Shown piece by piece: positions 27,605-39,863 of a DNA stretch of 64,000 bases (position 1 is the stretch's first letter; every line of letters begins with the position of its first letter). The DNA lies in the NCBI RefSeq assembly GCF_902498825.1, contig NZ_LR701459.1, positions 874,001 to 938,000 on the forward strand, in the 5' to 3' direction. This DNA comes from Rhizobium sp. EC-SD404 (GTDB lineage: Bacteria > Pseudomonadota > Alphaproteobacteria > Rhizobiales > Rhizobiaceae). The position numbers and the translations under genes are program-made. Under the pieces are notes generated by a model. It worked only from the letters and a program-made list of their open reading frames with translations, did not search any database and had not been told where the DNA came from.

Positions 27605-28489
27605 TTGGCAGCGCGGGTGTTCGATTCTGAACCATTCGAGGTCCGGATGGCGCCGCGCCAGAGAACGCCCCTCGTCTTCAACTCGCCCCATAGCGGGCGC
27701 GTTTATCCCGAAGCTTTCCTGGCCCAGTCTCGACTCGATGCGCGGCGCATCCGCAAATCCGAAGACTTCTATGTCGACGAATTGTTTGCCCATGCGGTGC
27801 AGGCCGGCGCGCCGATGCTCGTTGCGCACTTTCCGCGCGCCTATCTCGACGTCAATCGCGAGCCCTACGAACTCGATCCGCGCATGTTCGACGGAGCGTT
27901 GCCGCCCTTTGCCAACATATCGTCGACGCGCGTCGCCGGCGGCCTCGGTACAATCCCGCGGCTGGTTGCCGAGAACGTCGAGATATATAGTCATCGCCTG
28001 CCGGTCGCCGAAGCGCTGGAGCGTATCGAGGGCATCTATCGGCCCTACCATGCCTGCCTGCGCCGCCTGATCGCCCGCACCCGCGTGACCTATGGCATGG
28101 CCGTTCTGGTCGATTGTCATTCGATGCCGGCGAGTGTGCGTTCGCCCGCTTCCCCGGTCAGGCCGGATTTCATCATCGGCGATCGCTACGGCACCAGCGC
28201 ATCGCAGGACCTGACCCGCTCGGCCGCCCTGATCCTGCAGGAAATGGGCTATGCTGTGACCCGCAACAAGCCCTATGCGGGCGGGTTCATCACCGAACAT
28301 TACGGTCGGCCAGCCCATGGCCTCCACGCCTTGCAGATTGAGGTCAATCGCGGGCTCTATTTCGATGAGGAGCGGCTTGAGAAGAAGCCGGGCTTCGATC
28401 GGCTGCGCGCCGACCTGACGGACTTCGTCGATGCACTGGTCGCATTGGTCGAAAGCGACATGCTGGAAATGCCGCTCGCCGCCGAATAG
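27605..28489 (+). CDS. N-formylglutamate amidohydrolase
   Basis: 294 residues from a TTG at 27605 with GGAG seven bases upstream; an ATG at 27647 would remove 14 residues just before the conserved VFNSPHSGRVYPE. Further family blocks: RAYLDVNREPYELDPRMF, VDCHSMPAS and GFITEHYGRP, with metal-binding His/Asp/Glu. The enzyme releases formate from N-formyl amino acids, as in histidine breakdown, but no hut genes are nearby. This gene followed by the hisN-like gene is a common rhizobial order. Confidence 0.9.
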   Translation: MAARVFDSEPFEVRMAPRQRTPLVFNSPHSGRVYPEAFLAQSRLDARRIRKSEDFYVDELFAHAVQAGAPMLVAHFPRAYLDVNREPYELDPRMFDGALPPFANISSTRVAGGLGTIPRLVAENVEIYSHRLPVAEALERIEGIYRPYHACLRRLIARTRVTYGMAVLVDCHSMPASVRSPASPVRPDFIIGDRYGTSASQDLTRSAALILQEMGYAVTRNKPYAGGFITEHYGRPAHGLHALQIEVNRGLYFDEERLEKKPGFDRLRADLTDFVDALVALVESDMLEMPLAAE

Positions 28490-28500
28490 ATCAGCGCATA

Positions 28501-28576
28501 AAAAAACCGCGCCCGTTAGGACGCGGTAGAAGTCTAGGGAGGAAACGCCCAAATGGGCATTGCAGCGAACTGCACC
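28501..28576 (-). ncRNA. mmgR: MmgR/suhB-type small RNA (alpha-r8 family)
   Basis: On the minus strand a roughly 76-base RNA can be traced. It has a TGCAG-TTCG-CTGCA hairpin (28561-28574), a GCCC-ATTT-GGGC hairpin, a single-stranded TTTCCTCCCTAGACTT region, and an ACCGCG...CGCGGT terminator stem (28506-28527) ending in seven T. The order of elements, the unpaired UUUCCUC sequence, the size and the position opposite the start of a suhB/hisN-type gene match the suhB RNA motif, known as MmgR in Sinorhizobium. There it limits polyhydroxybutyrate granule growth. Identification is from memory of the family, not from a search. Confidence 0.85.
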
Positions 28577-28579
28577 TCG

Positions 28580-28608
28580 AAGCTATTGCTGCGCCGCACA
28601 AAAGTCAA
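28580..28608 (-). promoter_or_regulatory. Promoter of the MmgR-type RNA
   Basis: Minus-strand TTGACT (28608-28603) and TAGCTT (28585-28580) are 17 bases apart. The predicted start is about 28573-28576, just before the first hairpin. Confidence 0.6.
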
Positions 28609-28683
28609 TCGATTAGATTGAGCCGTGTTCGCAGTCGCAACAAAGTCGCCGACAGTCGCGTCTGTCAGTAAAAAGTGGAACTC

Positions 28684-29460
28684 ATGGCCTTACCCGATCT
28701 CGAATTCTTTCGCCGGCTCGCTGCCGCGGCGGCCGAACAAACGCTGCCGAGGTTTCGCCAGAACGGTGCTGTCGAGACCAAGGGCAGCGGTCTTTTCGAT
28801 CCGGTCACCGAGGCCGACAAGGCGGCGGAAACTGCCATCCGCGACTTGATTGCGCAAACCTATCCCGACCACGGCATTCTGGGCGAGGAACACGGCGGCC
28901 ACGGCACCGATCGCGAATTTCTCTGGGTCATCGACCCCATCGACGGCACCCGTGCGTTCATCTCGGGACTTCCCGTTTGGGGAACGCTCATCGGCCTCTA
29001 CCAGGACGGCCGCGCCGTGATGGGCTTGATGGACCAGCCATTCATCGGCGAAACCTTCGTCGCCGGTCCTGGGCAGTCCCACTATTTCGGTCGCTCGGGG
29101 CAAGCTCCATTGAAGGTCCGCGCCTGCGAAAAGCTCGCTGACGCCACGCTCTTCACGACGTCACCGAAGATCTTCTCGGACGCCCATGTCGGTCGCTATG
29201 AGCGCGTGGAAAAGGTCGCCCGTCTCGCCCGTTATGGCTGCGACTGCTACGCCTATGCGCTGTTGGCCAGCGGCCACGCCGATATCGTCGTCGAATCGGA
29301 CCTCAAGCCTTACGACATCGCGGCGCTGATCCCGATTATCGAGAATGCAGGCGGCGTTATCACCACATGGGATGGCGGCCGGCCCGAAGGTGGCGGCGAT
29401 ATCGTGGCCTGTGGCAGCCGGCGCGTCCATGAAGAGGCGCTGGCACTCCTCAGGAGCTGA
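28684..29460 (+). CDS. hisN: Inositol monophosphatase-family protein, histidinol-phosphatase (HisN) type
   Basis: 258 residues from the ATG at 28684 (a GTG at 28675 is possible). Metal-site motifs of the family are present: Glu pair in ILGEEHGG, WVIDPIDGTRAFISG, and ESDLKPYDIAALIPIIENAGG. The RAFISG form, rather than the usual NF(A/V)HG of inositol monophosphatases, and DLKPYDIAAL favour the histidinol-phosphatase subgroup, which makes histidinol from histidinol phosphate. The MmgR-type RNA is transcribed away from it just upstream. Ends 11 bases inside the convergent hydrolase gene. Confidence 0.85.
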   Translation: MALPDLEFFRRLAAAAAEQTLPRFRQNGAVETKGSGLFDPVTEADKAAETAIRDLIAQTYPDHGILGEEHGGHGTDREFLWVIDPIDGTRAFISGLPVWGTLIGLYQDGRAVMGLMDQPFIGETFVAGPGQSHYFGRSGQAPLKVRACEKLADATLFTTSPKIFSDAHVGRYERVEKVARLARYGCDCYAYALLASGHADIVVESDLKPYDIAALIPIIENAGGVITTWDGGRPEGGGDIVACGSRRVHEEALALLRS

Positions 29461-30436
29461 TCGAAAGCGCGTCCTGCTCTTGCTCAGCCTCGGCGCCGGG
29501 CAGAAAAGCGGTGATCGCTGCAAGAGCCGGCTCGCGATAGATGTCGCTTTCCTGAAACAGCTCGTGGCGCGCCTGGTCGACGGTGATGACCCGTCCGGCA
29601 CGAAACAGCGTTCCGAGTTCCTCGATGGCACGCAGCGGGACGATCTGGTCCCCGCCTGCGGCTAGGATCAACGTCGGGATCTGGATCGCGGCGAGATGGT
29701 CCTGATGCCGTACGACATCGATCCGGCCCAGCGCTTCGCTGATCCAGCGGGCCGTTGGGCTCGAGGGCGCAAGCAAGGGTGCCGACCCGAAGATCGCCTG
29801 GTTGCGCCGAAAGCGCCGCTCGTCATGGGTAAGACGGTTGTCCGCAAAAGGCTGGTTGTGCCGATTGCGGGCGACGATCATGCGTTTCAGACCGATGCGG
29901 CTCATGACGTTCGTCAAAAGCCGGACGCCGCGTTGTCCGAGCCTCTGGCCGCCAAGTGCGATGAACGGCGCGCAAAGGACCATGCGCTCGATTCGCGTCG
30001 TCAGTCGCGGTGCGGCTGAAAGAGCCACCAGCGCACCGGCCGAATGGGCGACGAGGAAGAACGGAAGCCGCGCATCGGGCAGCACGACCTGGGTCAGGAA
30101 ATCCTCAAGATCGTGTTCGTAATCGACGAAGCGCTCCACGTAGCCGGCACTGTGGTTGGGCAGAAGTCGCTCCGAGCCGCCCTGGCCGCGCCAGTCGAAC
30201 GTCGCGACCCAGAGGCCGGTCTTCAGAAGATCGGAGATCGTCTCGTAATATTTCTCGATACACTCGTTGCGCCCGTGAACGAGCACGATCGTGCCCTTGG
30301 CGCGCGGCGCGTCGGCCTTGAAGAGCGCATAGCGGAGCGACTTTCCATCGCGCGTGCGGAAATAGCCGGCGACATGGCGGTTGCCGGTCGGATCGGGAAA
30401 CGGGTTGTCTGGGGTCTGATAAAGGATATCTTTCAT
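29450..30436 (-). CDS. Alpha/beta hydrolase, lysophospholipase-like
   Basis: 328 residues from the ATG at 30436 (an upstream in-frame start at 30463 adds nine residues). Family features: oxyanion region VLVHGRNECIEKYYET, FDWRGQGGSERL, nucleophile Ser in FFLVAHSAGALVALS, Asp in LAAGGDQIVP and His in ARHELFQESD. This is the monoglyceride lipase/PldB group, which hydrolyses lysophospholipids or monoacylglycerols; it has no signal peptide. Converges with and overlaps the hisN-like gene by 11 bases. Confidence 0.88.
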   Translation of the reverse strand: MKDILYQTPDNPFPDPTGNRHVAGYFRTRDGKSLRYALFKADAPRAKGTIVLVHGRNECIEKYYETISDLLKTGLWVATFDWRGQGGSERLLPNHSAGYVERFVDYEHDLEDFLTQVVLPDARLPFFLVAHSAGALVALSAAPRLTTRIERMVLCAPFIALGGQRLGQRGVRLLTNVMSRIGLKRMIVARNRHNQPFADNRLTHDERRFRRNQAIFGSAPLLAPSSPTARWISEALGRIDVVRHQDHLAAIQIPTLILAAGGDQIVPLRAIEELGTLFRAGRVITVDQARHELFQESDIYREPALAAITAFLPGAEAEQEQDALSISS

Positions 30437-30513
30437 CACGCAGCGCCGGCTCAAAGCAGGCACTTAACATCGAAAGCGTCTGCCCACAAAGAACGGTGAT
30501 GCGAAAAAAGAGA

Positions 30514-30555
30514 CCGGAGGCGCGAGAGCGATATGTGGGTTTCGCGCGCCTCCGG
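30514..30555 (-). terminator. Orphan terminator-like hairpin on the minus strand
   Basis: CCGGAGGCGCG (30514-30524) and its exact complement (30545-30555) flank 20 bases. On the minus strand the stem is followed by TCTCTTTTTTCGC. No minus-strand gene lies directly upstream of it, so it may end an unannotated small RNA. Confidence 0.55.
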
Positions 30556-30748
30556 CCGATGGCTGAAGGGAAGGGACGTTACACTCCAGCCAGTCAGGAT
30601 TTCTTTGTCCCGACGCTGGCCAATATGGTCCAGTGCATCTGAACGCGATCCGAACCTGACATTCATCTCGCATTCATGTGATAACGGCCGGCAGACGCCT
30701 TTATTCCCGTGCGGGATATGGGAGCGTGATCGGTGAACGCGCGCGCCT

Positions 30749-30777
30749 CTTGAACGGTGATAGCGCATTTCCCATCT
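30749..30777 (+). promoter_or_regulatory. RpoH (sigma-32) type promoter
   Basis: CTTGAA (30749-30754), 16 bases, CCCATCT (30771-30777). This is close to the heat-shock sigma-32 consensus CTTGAAA / CCCATNT. The start would be near 30784, leaving a leader of about 115 bases before the Hsp20 gene. Confidence 0.75.
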
Positions 30778-30873
30778 TGTTTTTGCGGACGCCAGAACGG
30801 GTCCGCTGGTCTCTTCAAGCCTTTCGCCGCCGAGCGGGAACAGGTGTGAGGCCAGACAATCGATCAGACGAAC

Positions 30874-30901
30874 AAGTCGCTTCAAGGAGGACTTCCAAAT
30901 G
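30874..30901 (+). promoter_or_regulatory. ROSE-like RNA thermometer hairpin
   Basis: AAGTC (30874-30878) pairs with GACTT (30890-30894). The UCGCU element (30877-30881) sits opposite the Shine-Dalgarno AAGGAGG, and the Hsp20 ATG follows at 30899. ROSE elements of rhizobial small heat-shock genes have a U-C/U-GCU element opposite the ribosome site that melts on heating. Call rests on this local pattern only. Confidence 0.6.
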
Positions 30902-31360
30902 CGTCATGTAGACTTCTCCCCCCTTTATCGCTCGACCGTTGGCTTCGACCGCCTGTTCACCATGCTGGACAGCCTCGCACAGCCGGATCAGGGCCAGACC
31001 TACCCGCCCTATAATATCGAGCGCACCGGCGAAAACGCCTATCGTATCACCATGGCGGTCGCCGGCTTCGGTGAAGATGAACTGTCCATCGAAGCACGCG
31101 AGCATACGCTGACGGTCAAAGGCGAAAAGGCCGATGATTCCAGCGATGCCGGCGAATTCCTCTATCGTGGCATTGCCAAGCGTGCCTTCGAGCGCCGCTT
31201 CCAGCTTGCCGACCACGTGGAGGTTCGCGGCGCTTCGCTGAAGAACGGCCTTCTGCACATCGATCTTCTGCGCGAAATTCCCGAGGCCATGAAGCCCCGC
31301 CGGATTTCGATCCAGGCAAGCCCGGCCACCGCAAAGCAGATCGAGGCGCAAACCGCCTAA
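30899..31360 (+). CDS. Small heat-shock protein Hsp20 (IbpA-like)
   Basis: 153 residues. N-terminal VDFSPLYRSTVGFDRLFTML, then the alpha-crystallin domain: YPPYNIERTGENAYRITMAV, AREHTLTVKGEK, FLYRGIAKRAFERRFQLAD, and LKNGLLHIDLLREIPE. These ATP-independent chaperones hold unfolding proteins for refolding by DnaK/ClpB. The context (RpoH promoter and thermometer-like leader) fits dual heat control. A strong terminator follows. Confidence 0.95.
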   Translation: MRHVDFSPLYRSTVGFDRLFTMLDSLAQPDQGQTYPPYNIERTGENAYRITMAVAGFGEDELSIEAREHTLTVKGEKADDSSDAGEFLYRGIAKRAFERRFQLADHVEVRGASLKNGLLHIDLLREIPEAMKPRRISIQASPATAKQIEAQTA

Positions 31361-31388
31361 ATTCGCTGAAGCCGTAGTGGCTTAATCG

Positions 31389-31416
31389 ACGGCGCCCTCA
31401 AGAGGGCGCCGTTTTT
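31389..31416 (+). terminator. Terminator after the Hsp20 gene
   Basis: ACGGCGCCCT (31389-31398) pairs with AGGGCGCCGT (31403-31412) around a 4-base loop, with five T following. Confidence 0.93.
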
Positions 31417-31434
31417 CGTTCTTGGAGTGCCGGC

Positions 31435-31878
31435 TCAGAACTGGCGGCCGATCTTCGCGTCAACCGACTGGGCGTTGCCGCCGCGGATCACGAAGAAGAA
31501 CATCATGGCTGCCCAGAGGATGGATTTCTCCGCACCGGAATAGCCTTCGGCCTGCACGACCCAGTGGAAATAGACCGTAACGAGAAGCACGATCATTGTG
31601 GCGAAGGCGGCGGGGCGGGTCAAAAGCCCAATTGCCAGTAGAATTCCGCCGAAGAACTCGGTCCCCGCCAGAAGCGGCGACCAGATGGTGCCGGGCACGA
31701 AGCCGAGGCTCTCGACCATCCCCACCGCGCCGAAAGGATCGGTGATTTTCGGCCAGCCATGGGTGACGAGCGCCAGGCCGGCGACGACGCGCAGCACGGT
31801 TTCTGCGAATGTGGAGAGCCCGGCATATAGCGGGCGCAGTGCGGGAATGATGAGGTTCTGATATTCCGGTTGTGCCAT
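31435..31878 (-). CDS. DoxX family membrane protein
   Basis: 147 residues with four hydrophobic segments. DoxX landmarks: ETVLRVVAGLALVTHGWPKI, then FFGGILLAIGLLTRPAAFA and the terminal helix SILWAAMMFFFVIRGGN. DoxX-like proteins are small inner-membrane proteins; some take part in thiosulfate oxidation or redox stress, most are uncharacterised. Single gene converging on the Hsp20 terminator. Confidence 0.88.
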   Translation of the reverse strand: MAQPEYQNLIIPALRPLYAGLSTFAETVLRVVAGLALVTHGWPKITDPFGAVGMVESLGFVPGTIWSPLLAGTEFFGGILLAIGLLTRPAAFATMIVLLVTVYFHWVVQAEGYSGAEKSILWAAMMFFFVIRGGNAQSVDAKIGRQF

Positions 31879-31950
31879 ATGGTCGATCCTAGCCCGTTTA
31901 CGTTACGCCTCCCACTGCGTCACATAGGGCATTCCCGTAAAGACGGGAAC

Positions 31951-33000
31951 TCAGGCGACCAGATCCAGGAACCGATCCACATCATCCTCGCGCGTAGCGA
32001 AGCTCGTGACGAGGCGCGTCAGGACTTCGTCTTCACCGATCATGCCGTTGAGCGCGCGCGGCGGCGTCCAATCGTAGAACGCAGCTCCCTTGGAGCGTGC
32101 AGCCTCGGCATCTGCCTTGCGAACGATGGCGAAGACCTCGTTCGTCTGCGACGTCCAGCCAGGACGTGCGCGGTTGGACGCTTTCAATCCATTCTGCAGA
32201 CGCGCCGCCATGGCGTTGGAGTGACGCGCGAGGTCGAGCCAGAGATCGTCCTCGAAATAACCGTGGAACTGAGCGGCGATAAAACGGCTCTTGGAAAAGA
32301 GCTGCGCCGCGCGCTTGCGGATGAAGGGCAGGTCGCGCGCCTTGTCGGGATCCATGAAGACAAGAGCTTCCGCGCACCAGCAGCCGTTCTTCGTCGCGCC
32401 GAACGAAAGAACGTCAATACCGCGCTTCCAGGTCATTTCAGCCGGCGTGAGGTCGAGTTCGACCAGCGCGTTGGCAAAGCGCGCGCCGTCCATGTGCAGG
32501 GGAAGAGCGTGTGCCTTGGCGATCTCCGCGATCGCGTCGATTTCATCGGCGGTATAAACCGTGCCGATCTCGGTGGCCTGCGTGATCGAAATCGCCATCG
32601 GCTGGCCGGCATGGACGAAGCCGGGTGGAAAGCGCTTCAACTCGGAGCGCAACTCGTCCGGGTCGATCTTGCCATTCCCGCCATCGACCGGCACCAGCCG
32701 GGCGCCATGGGTGAAGAATTCGGGCGCCCCGCATTCGTCCTCGATGACATGCGCCTCGCGGTGGCAGAAGGAGACGCCGCCCGGCCGGTTGACGCTGGCG
32801 AGCGCCAGCGAGTTGGCGGCGGTACCCGTGCCGACGAAGAAGACAGCGACGTCGCGCTCGAACACCTCGTTGAACTTCGCTTCGATTTCCTTGTCGAGGT
32901 CGCTCGCCCCGTAGGATGCGGCGTAGCCGTCGGAGTGGCGCTGCAAGGATTCAGCAATGCGCGGGTGGACACCCGCCCAGTTGTCGGAACTGAAAATCAT
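31951..33000 (-). CDS. Low-specificity L-threonine aldolase (PLP enzyme)
   Basis: 349 residues from the ATG at 33000; a TTG at 33024 would add eight. The fold-type I PLP enzyme is recognisable from FSSDNWAGVHPRIAES, VFFVGTGTAANSLAL, the stacking His in HREAHVIEDECG, LHMDGARFANALVEL with the PLP Asp, and Lys in LSFGATKNGCWCAEA. It splits threonine or allo-threonine to glycine and acetaldehyde. AAAGGT is the possible ribosome site. Single gene, divergent from gltB. Confidence 0.9.
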   Translation of the reverse strand: MIFSSDNWAGVHPRIAESLQRHSDGYAASYGASDLDKEIEAKFNEVFERDVAVFFVGTGTAANSLALASVNRPGGVSFCHREAHVIEDECGAPEFFTHGARLVPVDGGNGKIDPDELRSELKRFPPGFVHAGQPMAISITQATEIGTVYTADEIDAIAEIAKAHALPLHMDGARFANALVELDLTPAEMTWKRGIDVLSFGATKNGCWCAEALVFMDPDKARDLPFIRKRAAQLFSKSRFIAAQFHGYFEDDLWLDLARHSNAMAARLQNGLKASNRARPGWTSQTNEVFAIVRKADAEAARSKGAAFYDWTPPRALNGMIGEDEVLTRLVTSFATREDDVDRFLDLVA

Positions 33001-33518
33001 GGGCTGAACTACCTTTGCGGACAATGACGATTACCTTGGCGAGAAGCCTTAAGGTGAGACAGCGAGTGCGGCAACACGGAGGCTCCAAAAAGCGCTTTCT
33101 GTCTGCTGGGATCGCATCTGCGACATAAAGTTTCACGCGAATGAGCAGACTGGCAAGGAATTGTCGCCATGCGTCATTATTTCCCGTTGCGCAACTTGCG
33201 CCGCCCGGAGCTTTCTGGCATACACCGCTGCGATAGGACAGGTTTGCTGTCCTATTTTCGGCGCGGCCACACCTGCTCGAACCGAGGCCTGTCATGGCCG
33301 CGAGACAGCACTATAATGGCCGAGATGGCGGTGCCATGCGGCCGGCGCGGGGGTGAACCGACGCACGGCCAGGTGGGCGCCCAGTCAGACGAATTGAACT
33401 GAATGAAGACGGCATTTTCGATAAAGCGAAAACGCCCGCTCGATTGACCGCCCGAGACACGTTGCCGGGCTGAATGGCAATGCAAGGAACGCCGCAGCTG
33501 CGGCAGGAGGAAGGCACG
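33001..33518. other. 518-base divergent region before gltB
   Basis: It must contain promoters of the aldolase gene and gltBD. The only strong structure is the hairpin with T-run at 33233-33258. A 10-bp palindrome GTTGCGCAAC is at 33187-33196. Short frames here have no family similarity. Confidence 0.6.
33233..33258 (+). terminator. Orphan hairpin with T-run upstream of gltB
   Basis: ATAGGACAG (33233-33241), loop GTTTG, CTGTCCTAT (33247-33255), then TTT. It looks like a small intrinsic terminator on the plus strand, but no plus-strand gene precedes it. It could be a gltB leader attenuator, the end of a small RNA, or an operator read as DNA. Confidence 0.55.
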
Positions 33519-38261
<4,743 letters not shown>

Positions 38262-38342
38262 GGCACAGCAAAGAGCGAGGATCGGGCGCGCGACAGATCG
38301 CGCCCGTCTTCCCCTCATCGATCGAATTCAAGGATTTAAGCC

Positions 38343-39797
38343 GTGGGCAAGGTAACAGGTTTTCTCGAGATCGACCGGCAGGTGGCGAAGTATCAGCCGG
38401 CATCCGACCGCATTCGTCACTTCAAGGAATTCGTCATCCCGATGTCGGATTCGGAGATTTCCAAGCAGGCTGCGCGCTGCATGGATTGTGGCATTCCCTA
38501 TTGCCATGGCCCGACAGGCTGCCCGGTGCACAACCAGATCCCGGATTGGAACGACCTCGTCTATTCCGACAACTGGGACGAGGCGATCCGCAACCTGCAT
38601 TCGACCAACAACTTCCCGGAATTCACGGGCCGCATCTGCCCCGCGCCCTGCGAAGAAGCGTGCACGCTGAACCTGGAAGATGCACCGGTCGCCATCAAGA
38701 CGATCGAACAGGCGATTGCCGACAAAGCTTATGAGCGCGGCTTCATCGTGCCGCAGCCCGCATCGCGCAAGACCGGCAAGAAGGTCGCGGTGATCGGTTC
38801 CGGCCCGGCCGGGCTTGCTGCCGCCCAGCAGCTGGGCCGCGCCGGTCATGAAGTTCACGTCTATGAGCGCGAAGACAAGCCCGGCGGGCTGCTGCGCTAC
38901 GGCATTCCGGACTTCAAGATGGAGAAGCATTTCATCGACCGTCGCGTCGAGCAGATGTCGGGCGAAGGCGTCACCTTCTTCTGCGGCGTCAATGTCGGCG
39001 TCGACAAGAAGGTCGAGGAACTGCGCGCGGAATACGATGCTGTGCTCTATGCGGGCGGCTCAGAAACGCCGCGCGACGCCGGCATCCCGGGCGTCGAACT
39101 GCACGGCGTCCATGACGCGATGCCCTATCTCGTGCAGCAGAACAAGCGCGTCGCGCGCCGCAACATCGACAGCATCGGCTGGCCGTCCGAGCCGGTCGTC
39201 GCCGGCGCCAAGCACGTCGTGGTCGTCGGTGGCGGCGATACGGCGTCGGACTGTGTCGGGACCGCTTTCCGCCAGGGTGCCGTGCGCGTCACGCAGCTCG
39301 ACATCCGCCCACGGCCGCCGGAAAAGGAGGACAAGCTCGCCGTCTGGCCGTTCTGGGCCACGAAGATGCGGACATCTTCGAGCCAGGCTGAAGGTGCCGA
39401 GCGCGAGTTCCAGGTCGGCACGCTGGAGTTCGTCGGCGAAGACGGCAAGCTCATTGGCGTAAAGTGCTGCCAGGTCGACGAGAAGCGCGAGCCGATCGCC
39501 GGTTCGGAATTCGTCATCAAGGCCGACCTCGCCTTCATCGCCATCGGCTTCCGTGGTCCGTTCGAGGACAGCGTCGTCGGCGAGATGAACGGCCAGCTGA
39601 AGATCGGCAAGGACCGGCGCGGCGCCACATTCGTCGAGGCCAACGACCAGGACTACCGGACGTCCGTTGATAAGGTGTGGGCGGCAGGCGACGTGCGCCG
39701 CGGCCAGTCCCTCGTCGTCTGGGCTATCCGCGAAGGCCGTCAGGCAGCGCGCGCGATCGATCTGGAGTTGATGGGCGCAACCATACTGCCGCGCTGA
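38343..39797 (+). CDS. gltD: Glutamate synthase (NADPH), small subunit
   Basis: 484 residues from the GTG at 38343, which gives the standard start MGKVTGFLEIDRQ. Iron-sulfur cysteines: CMDCGIPYCHGPTGCP and CPAPCEEAC. FAD motif VAVIGSGPAGLAAAQQLG at about residue 150 and NADPH motif VVVVGGGDTASDCVGTAFR at about 300. It feeds electrons from NADPH to GltB. Followed by a strong terminator. Confidence 0.97.
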   Translation: MGKVTGFLEIDRQVAKYQPASDRIRHFKEFVIPMSDSEISKQAARCMDCGIPYCHGPTGCPVHNQIPDWNDLVYSDNWDEAIRNLHSTNNFPEFTGRICPAPCEEACTLNLEDAPVAIKTIEQAIADKAYERGFIVPQPASRKTGKKVAVIGSGPAGLAAAQQLGRAGHEVHVYEREDKPGGLLRYGIPDFKMEKHFIDRRVEQMSGEGVTFFCGVNVGVDKKVEELRAEYDAVLYAGGSETPRDAGIPGVELHGVHDAMPYLVQQNKRVARRNIDSIGWPSEPVVAGAKHVVVVGGGDTASDCVGTAFRQGAVRVTQLDIRPRPPEKEDKLAVWPFWATKMRTSSSQAEGAEREFQVGTLEFVGEDGKLIGVKCCQVDEKREPIAGSEFVIKADLAFIAIGFRGPFEDSVVGEMNGQLKIGKDRRGATFVEANDQDYRTSVDKVWAAGDVRRGQSLVVWAIREGRQAARAIDLELMGATILPR

Positions 39798-39822
39798 CGC
39801 AACTGCGCAGAGACACATAACA

Positions 39823-39856
39823 AAAGCCGGCCGCCGAAAGGTGTGCCGGCTTTTTG
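39823..39856. terminator. Bidirectional terminator after gltD
   Basis: AAAAGCCGGC (39823-39832) pairs with GCCGGCTTTT (39846-39855) around 13 bases. The T-runs on both strands serve gltD and the convergent DUF459 gene. Confidence 0.92.
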
Positions 39857-39863
39857 CGTCTGA

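Larger units (their letters stand above)
30437..30898. other. 462-base divergent intergenic region before the heat-shock gene
   Basis: It holds an 11-bp inverted repeat (30514-30555), a likely RpoH promoter (30749-30777) and a structured leader before the Hsp20 gene. Short frames inside show no family similarity. About 190 bases between the inverted repeat and the RpoH promoter are unexplained. Confidence 0.6.
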
